Origin: Chrysemys picta bellii
Taxonomy: Eukaryota > Chordata > Testudines > Emydidae
NCBI RefSeq assembly: GCF_011386835.1
Contig: NC_088801.1
Span: forward strand, 21,128,824 to 21,192,823
Reading direction: 5' to 3'
Length of the DNA: 64,000 bases
A model generated the notes under the pieces. It saw only the letters and a list, made by a program, of their open reading frames with translations, was not told the origin of the DNA and searched no databases. Shown piece by piece: positions 23,956 through 36,413 of the stretch (positions are counted from its first letter, which is position 1; each line of letters begins with the position of its first letter). The position numbers were made by a program, and so were the translations under genes.

Positions 23956-24429
23956 CTATGCTGGTGCAATGAGGCTTAATGACTCGTAGTCCTGTTTTAG
24001 CTTCCTGAGCTCCACTGGAATGAGAGGAACTGGAGGGAACACATATAGGAGGTGACCAGACCAGGGAAGAAGAAAAGCATCTGTGATAGAATCTGCAGTG
24101 CTGTTAGCCTTGGAGAAAAATCCCATGCACTTGTTGAGGTTGGTCACAAACAAGTCTATTACTGGGTACCCTAGCAGTGGAAAACATGGAGGAGAATGTC
24201 TTTCTGATTGATCATTCAAGATGGTCTATGAAAACCCCCTTGTGCAATCTGTTATTGCGTTTCTCACTCCTGAAAGGTGAAAAGCCTTCAGGGAAACATT
24301 GTAGACTCCAAAGGAGGATAGTTTCCCAGCACAGCTGAGACAATCTTGCCTCTCCTTGATGTTCAGGTAAAACATACCTGTGGTGTTGTCTGTGAGAGCT
24401 TGCACCACCTGTTTTCTGAGGGAGGGCAT
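23956..24429 (-). pseudogene. DIRS copy C RNase H relic
   Basis: The minus-strand frames read VVQALTDNTTGMFYLNIKE with the TDN signature, then FHLSGVRNAITD. In the following frame come YPVIDLFVTNLNKCMGFF, YVFPPVPLIPVELRKL and SLIAPA. The order and motifs match DIRS RNase H followed by its conserved C-terminal block. There is one frame break between the two pieces. Confidence 0.8.
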
Positions 24430-24625
24430 AAATACTACCAGGCCAGATGAATAGTTTTAAGTTCCAACATGTTTATATGCAGGGGAAACCTTCTGGATAT
24501 AAAAATGAGACTCCTTTGCACATATTCTTTGGGTCCAATCACCAACTTGGAGAGTGAAACACTCAAGTAGATACATAAATCTGCACATCCAGATGGCACC
24601 TAGAAGGAAGAAATACTGAATGAAA

Positions 24626-25513
24626 TCAGCCTTGCAGACAGTGAAGGTGAAGTCTGGCATGTAGAGTTACATACATCCACAAGGCCATGTGGCACAGGAG
24701 ATGAAGGCAGGTATGCACTGTTGTCATTGACCTGGACCTGAGGTCATTGGAAAGGGCAGCTACAGATAGGTACCTGTTCTTTGAAAGATAAGCCCTGGTT
24801 GTTCTGTCATCGAGGTTTGCTCCTATAAAAATTATGCATTGAGTGGGTTGTAACTGAGATTTCTCCAAATTAATTTCAGGCCCAGATGAGATCACTAGGA
24901 CATTGTTTTGGATCTGGTCACTTGATGGAGTCATCCTACCTCTAGAGCTAAAAGGGACCTTGAAAGGTCATCAAGTCCAGCCCTGTGTCTTCATTAGCAG
25001 GACCAAGTACTGATTTTGCCTCAGACCCCTAAGTGGCCCCTTCCAGGATTGAACTCATAACCCTGGGTTTAGCAAGCCAATGCTCAAACCACTGAGCTAT
25101 CCCTCCCCTACCTATTCCAGTCAATTGTTCAGGTAAGGAAATAGTTGAATGCCCAAATGATGGAGGTGAAGAGTGAAGACTCTAGGGGCTGTTGACAAAT
25201 TTAGAGGGAGCACTGTGTACTAATAGTGGTTGGTGCCTACCACAAAACAAAGGTACTTCCTGTGGGAGGGATGTATTACCACATAGAAGTACACATTTTG
25301 TAAATTGAGGGAAACATACCAATCTCCTCTTTCCAGGGAAGGGATACTAGAAGAGAAGTTAACCATCCCAAACTTGATCTTTTTGATCACATAGTTTAGC
25401 TTTCTAAGGTCTACAATGGGACAGAGGCCCCCAGTTTCCTTTGGGACCAGGAAGTGCAAGGGAAAAAAGCCTTTTCCTCTGTGTTGGTAAGGAACTTCCT
25501 CTCTCTCTCCCAA
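24626..25513 (-). pseudogene. DIRS copy C reverse transcriptase relic, split by a SINE
   Basis: The first part (25513-25114) reads GFFPLHFLVPKETGGLCPIV, DLRKLNYV, DWYVSLNLQNVYF, then TVLPLNLSTAPRVFT and LGIQLFPYLNN. In active DIRS RT the last motif is YLDD. Here both catalytic aspartates have become Asn and a stop follows, so the enzyme is dead. After the SINE the frame resumes (INLEKSQLQPTQCIIFIGAN, RAYLSKNRY). The lineage assignment rests on these ordered RT motifs. Confidence 0.85.
24942..25106 (-). mobile_element. tRNA-headed SINE inserted in DIRS RT
   Basis: The head GGGATAGCTCAGTGGTTTGA (complement) and the CR1-like tail (AAAGGGACCTTGAAAGGTCA on the plus strand) are clear. CCTACCT occurs at 24935-24941 and 25107-25113 and is a likely 7-bp target duplication. 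The insertion lies immediately after the dead YLNN motif. Confidence 0.88.
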
Positions 25514-25519
25514 TTAAGT

Positions 25520-25957
25520 GAAGAAAGTAAATAAGGAAGTGTTATTTACTCCTGCTCATAACACAAAAACTAGGGGTCATCAAATGAAATTAATAGGCAT
25601 CAAGTTTAAAAAAAACAAAAGGAAGTATTTTTTCACACAATGCACAGTCAAACTGTGGAACTCCTTGCCAAAGGATGTTGTGAAGGTCAAGACTATAACA
25701 GCGTTCAAAAAAGAACTAGATAAATTCATGGAGGATAGGTCCATCAATGGCTATTATCCAGGATGGACAGGGATGGTGCCCCTAGCCTCTGTTTGCCAAA
25801 GGCTGGGAATGGGCAACAGGGGATGGATCATTTGATGATTACCTATTCTGTTCATTCCCTCTGAGACACCTGGCATTGGCCACTATAAAAAGACAAGATA
25901 CTGGGCTAGATGGACCTTTAGTCTGACCCAGTATGGCCGTTCTAATGTTCTTACATA
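25520..25957 (+). mobile_element. CR1 LINE 3' fragment
   Basis: This plus-strand sequence contains GGAACTCCTTGCCAAAGGAT, AACTAGATAAATTCATGGAG and GGGCTAGATGGACCTTTAGT, and ends at CCGTTCTAATGTTCTTA. It is the C-terminal coding end and 3' UTR of a CR1, inserted in DIRS copy C. Confidence 0.9.
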
Positions 25958-25969
25958 ATTCTAGAAGAG

Positions 25970-28416
25970 ACCATAGTTCTTGAGGTTGCACAGTCTCATG
26001 AGAGGGGTCTGTTAAAAGGGAAGGGAGAGGGGGGATGGGAAATTAATTGGATAACATATTCCTCTTTTACTGTGCTAAGTACCCACTTGTCTGATGTGAT
26101 GTTTTCCCAAGCACGGTAAAAAAGGGATAAGCATATCTCAAAGGAAGGAGATAGCATTGGCACATTGTCCATTACCAAAAAGTCAAAATGACTGCTTTGA
26201 CGTCGTAGACATCTGGTGAGAAGGTGAAGATGGCTAGCAACATTTAGGAGGTCTTGACCTCTTCTTGGGAGGGATATTGTGGACTCTGTTGGAAAGAGGG
26301 TGTATAAAAATACTGTGACCTAACTAGGTTCCTTTTTGTAGCTGGAGTGTAAACTTTTAAAGAGTGAAGAGGTGCATGGTATCACCTGTTTTTGCAGAAA
26401 ATTGTTAACACCCTTCAGATGGTAAGTCCTCTCTTGTGATGTGCATGCTCCTTTGGGATGCCTGAAGCCTGCAGCCAGGAAGTATTTCATATAGAGACTG
26501 CACTGGCCATGGAGCATGAGGCAGTAGCAGCGGATCTGTTGCTACCTGAAGGGATGTTCACACTATAAGATGTCCCTCAGACACTAATGCTGGTCACAAA
26601 ATTCTTCTGACAGTTTATCAGAGAACTTGGAAATAGCAGAGAAATTAATAATGTTATACTTAGTTAAAAAAAGCCTGGCAACTGGCTTTTGTAGTGTAGT
26701 AGTGGAATAGACTTTACAGCTGTATAAATCTAGCTTCTTAAGCTTCATATCTTTTGGAGTGGACTTAGGATGGTTTTGGTAAGGCTGCTCATTACCACGT
26801 CCTACTACCAGAGAATCAGGAACTGGATGAGTAAAGAAATGCTCAAACCCTTGCTGAGGAGCCTGGAATAGAGGCTAGAGTCTGTCAAAGAGTCGTTGCA
26901 GGCTCTGACAAGGCCTCATTAATGGGAAAGCCAAATTTTCCTAGAGTAGAAGTCTGCAAAATATCCAGGAGAGTGTTCAGATTTTCCTGCACAATCTCCG
27001 CCTGCACTCCCAGAGAAGTAACCATCCTTCTCATGAAATCCCGGAAGACTTTAAAATCTTCCGGGTCGGAGTGAGTGGGAGAGAAGTTGATTCCAGGGTA
27101 ACAGCTTCATCTGGTGAGGAAGAAGGGTGAGGAATGTGAGAAGGGGCAATAAAGGCTTTTTAGTAATTCACTCTCCTCCATGTCAGGTTCCATGAGAGCG
27201 GGTTGAGGAATAGGCGCAGGATACTGAAAAGATGTCTCATGCACTGAAAGTCAGGGGAGACATTCTCCCAGGAAGTGAATGAGATGGGGGTCTAAAATCC
27301 CTTGGTGCAGCCCAAGACCAATATGGCCATGGAGGATATTGCATGGTCATACCCCATCAGTGGTGGGGGACCCCAAGCTGCAACTTTCCTGTATGAGAAC
27401 CAGTCTTGATCCTTAGACCTGATAATAGAAGATCTATAGGGAGAGCTGAAGAATCTTGGAGGACAGACAGGTCCTTCCCTTTCTGAGCCCATAGAAGATA
27501 CATAAGCCTCTTCATGGTAGTGGGTAGCTGTTCCCATAGGTGTTCTTATGGCTAATGTGTGGGATACATACCAGGGTCAATAAAAGATGCAGGTTGGAGT
27601 GGCTGAAAAGCTGATGAAGAGGTTGGTATCAGCGGTGCTGGAATAGACACTGTGTGTGTTGTCAGTGCATCAGTGGAGCTGAATGGATAGTCAGTGCTGG
27701 TTGCATCATTGGTGCCAGGCATGTCGATGGTGCCAAGTGAGATATCGGTGCTGGGTGCACTGGCAGAGGGGATCGTGTAGTCAGTATCAGTTAGGTAAAT
27801 ATCAGAGCCAGCTGCAGTAGAGAGAGTCAGGCAGGGAAGAACAAAGAAGTTCCCTTGCTGCTAGGAAGGCCTGAAGAGTAGAAGGCACCTCAGTTGAATG
27901 TATTAGTTCTGACAGTGCCAACAATATTGGAGGGTCCAGAGACCAATGGGAAGGCCCTGGAACAAGTGAAGACACTGGCCTCAGCGGCCCACATGGAGCC
28001 GGAGTCAACAGTACTACCTCTGATGGAACAAGTGAGCACTTCCATTTGTGAGGTTTCAAACCAGTACCAGAGGATTTACCAGATGAGAGTTTGGGAGAAG
28101 ACCGAGACTTAGAGGTCTTGTCAAAGTCTGAATGTTTAGATCTCTTCAACCTAGATAGAGAAGAGGAAGCATGACATTCACTCCCAGATTTATGTTTGGA
28201 AAAATCTAGAGGAGTACTCTGACTTGACCCAGAGTCCCCGGGGTCATGATTGGGACTCGGCTCTGATGCAGGTTATGTCACCTCCTTCAAGAGATGATCG
28301 TTAAGGTAACAGTCTCTCTAATTCTTAGTGTGGATAGGAAAGGAGGTACAAATAAGACATTTGTCCCTCCCATTTCCCTCACCCAAACAAATCAGACAAC
28401 TCTTGTGCCTAGCCAT
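25970..28416 (-). pseudogene. DIRS copy C gag relic
   Basis: The start is marked by MARHKSCLICLGEG followed by NGRDKCLICTSFPIH at 28416-28330, a Cys-rich opening shared with copies A and F. The frame then stops. A Lys/Ser-rich segment (KRSKHSDFDKTSKSRSS, 28149-28090) fits the basic linker of gag. The rest is fragmented. Confidence 0.55.
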
Positions 28417-28720
28417 AAAACCTGAGAATCTTTTCATAATAAATTCTCCAGGTACTAATAAAAGTATAGCTAAAATAACCACACTGTACTCAATAGCATC
28501 TGGAAAAGCCTCTCACAGGCTGGGAATGACTCTTATCACAGCCAGCTTTGCTCCAACATGAACAGCTGCCAATTTAAGTTTGAGAAGTTTGTCATTAACA
28601 CTTTGAAATCTTTACATATTTAAGCTACAGAATGAATCTCGGATCCTACCCCCTCCTATTCAAGGCTCCACTCCTTCCTCTCATCTGACTGCTCTGTGTC
28701 CTGTAAATGTGCATGTGCCC

Positions 28721-30325
<1,605 letters not shown>

Positions 30326-30902
30326 TACGGTTACTTACCCTAGTACTGTGGTTATTAAAGATGTCCTTGTGATTGGATTCTTCTGGTCAGCAATGTCCGT
30401 TTGGGCTGAGACTGTACCATAGGAGCCTTTGTGTTCCCCATTTCCTCACTGCCCAAAAAGATCAAGGACGAACTGCATCCAACTGTCCTCCAATTCCTTC
30501 ACCAACACAACATCAGGATTCCGTAGCAGCAGGGAAGGAGGGTGGGTCATGGAATGCATGTTAACACCACATCTCAAAGAAACAGTTACCATAGGGTAAG
30601 TAACTTATCTTTCTTCTTCGATTGACTGTTCCCATGCATTTCACTTCTGGTGACTTGTAAGCAGTGACCCCATAGACAGGAGGCTCATGCTCAGTGTCTA
30701 TTTAAATAGTGATTGCAGGTCAGCTATGTCAAAGCAAGCTTCTGATCTTGATGTCTTGCATAGGAAATAACGTTTTGTGAAAATATGGACTAATCCCCAT
30801 GTAACTAACCTTCAAATATCAGAAACTGGTCAGCTTCCTAAGGAAGGTGCAGAAGCTGCCTGTGATGTAGAATAGAACCTGGATGGAAAGATCTAATCTA
30901 GC

Positions 30903-31142
30903 TCACTCACAGCACGATACGATGTAATTAGATATCCATTTAGAGAGTTTCTGGGTTGATATTGTCAGACCTTTAATCCTATCTGCAGACTCAACAAATA
31001 GTCTAGGGAAGCTCTTGCATGGTTTTGTCCTATCCAGGTAAAGTGAAAGAGCCCTAACTAGATTGAGTGTGGGGGGCTTGGCTTCCCCCTGCTTGAAGTA
31101 TGGCTTAGGAAAGAAAACTGGCAGATGAATCATCTGATTCAA
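30903..31142 (-). pseudogene. DIRS copy D tyrosine recombinase relic
   Basis: The minus-strand frame reads IHLPVFFPKPYFKQGEAKPP, LVRALSLYLDRTKPCK, SFPRLFVESADRIKGL, STQKLSKWISNYI. These are the same ordered motifs as the recombinase of copies B and C, and the second half (YLDRTK, RLFV, WI..I) is better kept here. No intact catalytic domain. Confidence 0.75.
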
Positions 31143-31348
31143 ATGAAAGTCAAATGATCTTTGGTAAAAACTTCAGTTGAGGCTTAAGAGTCACCTTATA
31201 CATACAGAACACTGTGTTAGGCATACCAGCCATAAATATCATATTGTTGAAGGCAGGACCCATTAACCCAGATAAGACTATATTTAGATTCCAGGAAGGA
31301 AGGGGGTCAAAGAATGTGGGAAACACATGAATCAGGCTCTTTAGAAAT

Positions 31349-31610
31349 CTAGCAATTATAGGGTGGGAAAAAATGATGTGACCTTGGATGGGGCAAAGGT
31401 AAGGTGTTACTGATACTAAGTTTACTCTTACAGAGTACTTTAGAGATAAAAGGGTAGTCAGGAATTAGGGTATCTGAAGGAGACAGATAGTGTTGTGTGC
31501 CCAAATAAAGAATCAATTTTACTTGGCTGCAGAGAATCCTTCCTGTTGGTTGACATAACACATCGGTGTTGTGTTGTCAGTCAGGATCTGGCCCATTAGT
31601 CCACATAACA
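31349..31610 (-). pseudogene. DIRS copy D RNase H fragment
   Basis: The minus strand has QILTDNTTPMC near 31590-31560 (TDN signature) and, lower, DYPFISKVLCKSK, which matches the conserved P-I-S-K-V-L-K block that follows RNase H. It is truncated by the insertions upstream. Confidence 0.55.
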
Positions 31611-31879
31611 CAGGAAGAGACACTGTGGAGGCTAGTTTTTTATACAAAGGACAATCTCTTCTACAGTTTAGAGGCCTTGGGTCTGAAGATGGTCCAGATG
31701 AGCTCCCTACCTAAGCATGGAAGTATCTGTCACCAGTATCTTGGTGAAAAGAGGTGGAGAAAATGGTACTACTTTGCAAACCTTGAGAGGGTGTTTCCAC
31801 CAATTTAACAATGAGAGTACTTCTCAAGGGACTTGCATCCTCATGTCTAATGTTTGTTGGGTAAATATACATATTTCAA

Positions 31880-32467
31880 CCACCCTTGCATGTAGCATAA
31901 GTGAAGTCTGGCATGCTGTGTGACAGATGTGCAGAAGACCACATGACCGAGAAGTCTGAGACATGTGCCAGCAATGCCCCTCTGCCATGTACATTGGCCA
32001 AACTGGACAGTCTCTACGCAAAAGAATTAATGGACACAAATCTGACATCAGGAATCATAATACTCAAAAACCAGTGGGAGAACACTTTAACCTGTCTGTT
32101 TTTTTTTCTCTTACTTAATTGGCCTCTCAGAGTTGGTAAGACAACTCCCACCTGTTCATGCTCCCTGTATGTGTGTGTATATATATCTCCTCAATATATG
32201 TTCCATTCTATGCATCCGAAGAAGTGGGATGTAGCCCACGAAAGCTTATGCTCAAATAAATTTGTTAGTCTCTAAGGTGCCACAAGTACTCCTCAAAAGC
32301 AAGAGAGGGTCCTGTGGCACCTTTAAGACTAAGAGAAGTATTGGAGCATAAGCTTTCGTGGGTGAATGCCCACTTCATCAGACGTCTGGACCCTCTGTTG
32401 CTTTTTACAGGTTCAGACTAACGCGGCTACCCCTCTTCAGACTAACAGGCTACTCCTGTTCTTTTTA
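31880..32467 (+). mobile_element. Penelope-like element 3' end with GIY-YIG endonuclease relic
   Basis: The plus-strand frame around 31957-32105 reads MCQQCPSAMYIGQTGQSLRK and continues RINGHKSDIRNHNTQKPVGE, HFNLS. YIGQTGQSLRKRINGH is the GIY-YIG endonuclease signature of Penelope-like retroelements (Y-I-G...R). The 3' UTR ends with the sequence that forms the short 'GTGCCACAAGTACTCCTG' repeats of turtles. It is interrupted by a nested fold-back element (32294-32450). The 5' part, including RT, is missing. Confidence 0.85.
32294..32450 (-). mobile_element. Nested fold-back element with intact hammerhead-like core
   Basis: Inserted in the Penelope tail with the 7-bp duplication TACTCCT (32287-32293 and 32451-32457). 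Outer arms AAAGCAAGAGAGGGTCC and GGACCCTCTGTTGCTTTTTA pair with one mismatch. The plus strand ends ACTAACGCGGCTACCCCTCT. On the minus strand the interior contains CTGATGA (32381-32375), a GTGGG/CCCAC hairpin and GAAA (32357-32354), all canonical hammerhead core elements. Confidence 0.75.
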
Positions 32468-32849
32468 TGTAAAAGCAAGCATCTTATAAATTGAGAACCA
32501 TGAACCAGTCCCGGGAAGCTAAATATGGGATTATACAGGATAGAGTTACTATGCTGAATTTAAAACCGTGGATGAAGGTGTTGAATCGTCTCTAATCCAG
32601 GATTAGGCAACAGCCCCCGCCCACCCACACACCTTCTTTTGCAGAATTAGAAAATAATGAAAATAAAATACTTCCCTCTGAACTCCAGAGTGCAGCTGGG
32701 CAGATGATGACTATTCTGTTTCACGGCAATTTTTAATATTTCAAAATTGTTTTTTTGTTCCACATTGTAAAATAGTCCAAAACCTTTCAAACATTTTTGC
32801 ACAAAAGGAATTTTGTCAAACTGTTCATTTTCAGATAGGAACCTGAGAA

Positions 32850-33400
32850 TTTAAATACGGGACAGGCACATGTGTGTGGCTAGGGCACTGGACTGGGATT
32901 TGTGAGATCCGATTTGAGTCCTTGATATGCCTGATTCAGAACAGTTTTTTTCATCCCAGGCCAGTGCCCTGACCATCAGGTTATATCTGGGGTCGTCAAC
33001 GTTCGGTATGTGGCTCGCCAGGGTAAGCACCCTAGCGGGCCGGGCCAGTTTATTTACCTGCTGACACGGCAGGTTTGGCCAATCACGGCCCCCACTCGCC
33101 GCGGTTCGCCGTCCCGGGCCAATGGGGGCAGCGGGAAATGGCGCGGGCCGAGGGATGTGCTGGCCGCAGCTTCCCGCCGCCCCCATTGGCCCGGGACGGC
33201 GAACCGCAGCCAGTGGGGGCCGCAATCAGCCGAACCTGCCACGTCAGCAGGTAAATAAACTGGCCCGGCCCACTAGGGTGCTTACCCTGGCGAGCCACGT
33301 GCCGAACGTTGACGACCCCTGGGTTATATAATGTGAGACTCTCTCTCTCAAACTTCATCCATACATTTCTGTGACACATTTTGGCTTTGCCAAACAGCAT
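32850..33400 (+). mobile_element. tRNA-derived ancient SINE (MIR-like), split by a MITE
   Basis: The plus strand at 32876-32925 reads GTGGCTAGGGCACTGGACTG, then GAGATCCGATTTGAGTCC, an A-box/B-box spacing typical of MIR/CORE-type SINEs. The hAT MITE at 32987 interrupts it. Family assignment is uncertain. Confidence 0.4.
32987..33321. mobile_element. GC-rich palindromic hAT-type MITE, 335 bp
   Basis: The ends CTGGGGTCGTCAACGTTCGG and CAGGGGTCGTCAACGTTCGG (complement of the right end) are near-perfect inverted repeats, and the arms of about 150 bases pair over most of their length. The flanking 8-bp duplication is GGTTATAT (32979-32986 and 33322-33329). The interior is very GC- and CpG-rich in an AT-rich intron. 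Open frames on both strands are a consequence of the palindrome. Typical non-autonomous hAT. Confidence 0.93.
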
Positions 33401-33419
33401 TTTTTGATGAAAATTCAGC

Positions 33420-35835
33420 TATTCAAAAATGTTTTTTACCAGCTTTACTCCAGAGGCACTTTTTCTATTGCTCCAAGATTTAGAAGCGAATCCTCTTCTT
33501 GCTGTAATAGTCTCTCATAAGGAGTCCCTGAAGAGGGACAGGGAATATGTGAGAATCAGAAGGCTGTGAAATTGAAAGGAACACCCCGCTAAGACCTGCT
33601 GGTCTGAGATGGTGTGATTCCAGGCTCCTGAAAATAAAAAAAGGCAATTGTCAAAGGGGATGGGGAAGGGAAACGGCTCTCAACTGTAGCATCAACTGTG
33701 CTACCTAGAGTTGGACTCAGGATGAGTGGTTGTATAGAAAGTGGCAGAGGGTCTCCATTGATGAAATCTGCTTTTTTCTGGGTGATGCAGAGGGTCTTAT
33801 CTAATGGAAGGGAAAAGGCCTCTGCCTGGAAAGAGGTCTAGCCTGTTTTCTCCTAGGTACTGACATATAGGTGCCCAAGAGGTAAAAAGTAGCTTGTAAA
33901 TTCTTTAGCGCGTGCAAGACTTCATTAATCTTCATATTGAACAGGTCACAGCCTTCAAACATGAGGTCCTCAATCACTGTCTGTACCTTCTTTGGTGTTT
34001 CTGCAGCCTGCAAACATGAAGCCCATGGACGTGGCCATTGATTGTGCTGCCATGTGTGATGCATCTAATGCCACCTGAATAGAAGTGCAGGCCACTTGCT
34101 GACCCCCGATAATAACAGTTTTCAACTCTTCCCTGTTGTGTTGAGTGTAGGTTTTTTTTAAACAAGTATGGTATCTTGTCCCAATTTAGATATTTACATT
34201 AGGGCCTACTAATTAGCAGTGAACATCTGGAAATGCAGAAGTATAGTTCTTCCTGCTGAATAAATCTAATTTTTTTGGATCCTTGTCTCTTGGGGTTGTT
34301 TTCAGTGGCTCTTGTTGTCTGGATTCCTAATGAATAGCAGTTGCTACCAAGGATCCTGGGAGTAGGTGAGTGTAGGAATACTCAAAGCCAGCTAAAGATA
34401 GATGATAGTATCAGTCTGCCACAGATAGAGGAGTCTGCCAAAGGTGTTTTGCTGGCACTAATCGTCCCCCATAACTGGAATGGATAATCTTCCAGGCACT
34501 GATGTGTGTACAATGTCAACCAGCCTGGGCAACTCTCCCGGCACTACTTCCACAGGGATTTCCAGGGTATTTGCCAGTTGGCACAGAAGTTCTTGCAATA
34601 TCTTGTAAACATCTGGCTGGCTAGAAGTAGTGGGCACTACTGCCTCATCTGGGGAGGAGGAGGAGATAGCTGCTGGAATTATCTGTTCCTCAGTTTGCAG
34701 GTGTTGATCTTCACTTTCCTGCTTTTCTTGCTGAACCGTGTGAGTGAGCGCCACCTATGCCTCTTGAATAACCCTACGGGATTTTGCATAGAGGAAGGTC
34801 TAGGTAAAGGTTGGTTTTCTTGCTGGCTGCATGCCCCAAGAAGCCCAGTAGGGCCATGATTTAACATTATAGGAGTAAGGGACTGTGGGCATTGGTGGGA
34901 TGTACCATGATGAGTATTTTTCCTTAGATCCCCTATGCCCACGCCTATAGAATTGGGTCCAAAACTCTGCCCAACCAAGAGAGGTCTTATGAATGGGACT
35001 GAGGTGAGTGAGTAGAGGATGCCTCCCTGCTGGGAGGAAGAAATGGAATACTTCTCCTCTATAGGCAGGGATCCCAGGCGAACTACAGTGTCACTCACAG
35101 TTGATGCTGAAGAGGTGCTTGGTACTGTAATGGTGGAAGCAGTCAGTATTATAGACAGCACTTTATGATTCTACTATTGTATACTAGTGTGACTCATGCT
35201 GTGCAGTCACCTTACAAAGTTCAGTGTTGACAAGGTTGGTGCTGAGAGCAAGTGTACTGGGATTATGGGTTCTGGGTCTATCAGCACTGGGTGTACTGAT
35301 GTCAGTACTGAGGGGTCAGGAACAAGGGAGGTAGAGAGCACTGCTCAAGACAGTACTATTGCTTGGTGACCAGGCTCTGTCAGGGTGTCAGAGTTACGTG
35401 ATTTAGGCTGTGAACTACTATTTATTGAGCACCTTCAGGTGATCTATGCCCCTTTTTACTAGGACGTGAGGAAGTTGACCTGGATTTATGCTCTTTAAAG
35501 GAACGGTGTTTCTTCGTACCATTTTAGCTCACTGGATGGAAGAGGACTTAGCTGATTTGCCAGTCTTGGATCAGAAAGCCTGGGAATTTAGACTTGAATC
35601 ACAGCTCACAGAAACACTTAGGGATGAAGACTGTTCAGGCCTGGTTGAGTCTTTTACTCAGGATCTGAGGAGGCTCTCTTCAAGTTTTCCAGGAATAATA
35701 GTTCACGTTAAGCTTCTCTCATCTTTTGAGTTATTTTCAATAAGAAATGAGATATGGAACACCTATTGGGGATATGTCCTTCCTGAGGCAAAATACAAAA
35801 TGCACTTTGAGTGCCTACCATGCAGCAAAATCGTC
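33420..35835 (-). pseudogene. DIRS copy D gag relic
   Basis: Recognisable parts on the minus strand are CILPQEGHIPNRCSISHF near 35820-35765 (Cys-rich start), SSSPDEAVVPTTSSQPDVYK and LCQLANTLEIPVEVVPGELP (34754-34458), and KVQTVIEDLMFEGCDLF...VPRRKQARPL (34064-33801). The order of these blocks agrees with the gag relic in copy F. Frameshifts and stops separate them. Confidence 0.6.
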
Positions 35836-36413
35836 ACAACACAAGAAAGTTTCTGACCATCAGAGGAGTGAAGTTCTGGAACAGCCTTCCAAGGGGAGCA
35901 GTGGGGGCAAAAGACATGTCTGGCTTCAAGACTAAGCTTGATAAGTTTATGGAGGGGATGTTATGATGGGATAGCCTAATTTTGTCAATTAATTGATCTT
36001 TGACTATTAGCGGTAAATATGCCCAATGGCCTGAGATGGGTTGTTAGATGGGGTGGGTTACTACAGAGAATTCTTTCCTGTGTGTCTGGCTGGTGGGTTT
36101 TGCCCACATGCTCAGGGTTTAGCTGATTGCCATATCTGGGGTCGGGAAGGAATTTTCCTCCAGGGCAGATTGGCAGAGGCCCTGGGGGGTTTTCACCTTC
36201 CTCTGCAGCATGGGGCATGGGTCACTTGCTGGAGGATTCTCTGCACCTTGAAGTCTTTAAACCACGATCTGAGGACTTCAATAGCTCAGACATAGGTTAG
36301 AGGTTTGTTACAGGAGTGGGTGGGTGAGATTCTGTGGCCTGCGTTGTGCAGAAGGTCAGACTAGATGATCATAATGGTCCCTTCTGACCTTAAAGTCTAT
36401 GATTCTATGATAA
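35836..36413 (+). mobile_element. CR1 LINE 3' fragment with terminal TATGATTC repeats
   Basis: The plus strand reads TCTGGAACAGCCTTCCAAGG, GACTAGATGATCATAATGGT, and ends CTATGATTCTATGA, the octamer repeat that terminates CR1 elements. It is inserted at the gag start of DIRS copy D. Confidence 0.92.

Larger units (their letters stand above)
22379..28720 (-). mobile_element. DIRS-like retroelement copy C (most complete)
   Basis: Minus-strand order from high to low coordinates is gag (28416 to about 26000), RT (25513-24626), RNase H (24429-23956), recombinase (23356-23081), and the inverted terminal pair (22689-22379). This is the canonical DIRS layout. A SINE (24942-25106) and a plus-strand CR1 (25520-25957) are inserted in and next to RT. 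All frames are broken. Confidence 0.85.
30326..35835 (-). mobile_element. DIRS-like retroelement copy D
   Basis: The terminus at 30330-30345 (GGTTACTTACCCTAG) and the inverted piece at 30577-30605 (AACAGTTACCATAGGGTAAG) mirror copy C. The recombinase relic lies at 31142-30903, RNase H at 31610-31349 and gag at about 35835-33420. The middle is replaced by a Penelope-like element, a tRNA-type SINE and a hAT MITE (31.9-33.4 kb). The upper end abuts a CR1. Confidence 0.75.

Noticed and set aside
33010..33400. Long overlapping ORFs and a CpG-rich block suggesting a promoter or gene.
   Set aside because: The block is a palindromic hAT MITE with 8-bp target duplications. Its ORFs mirror each other on both strands.
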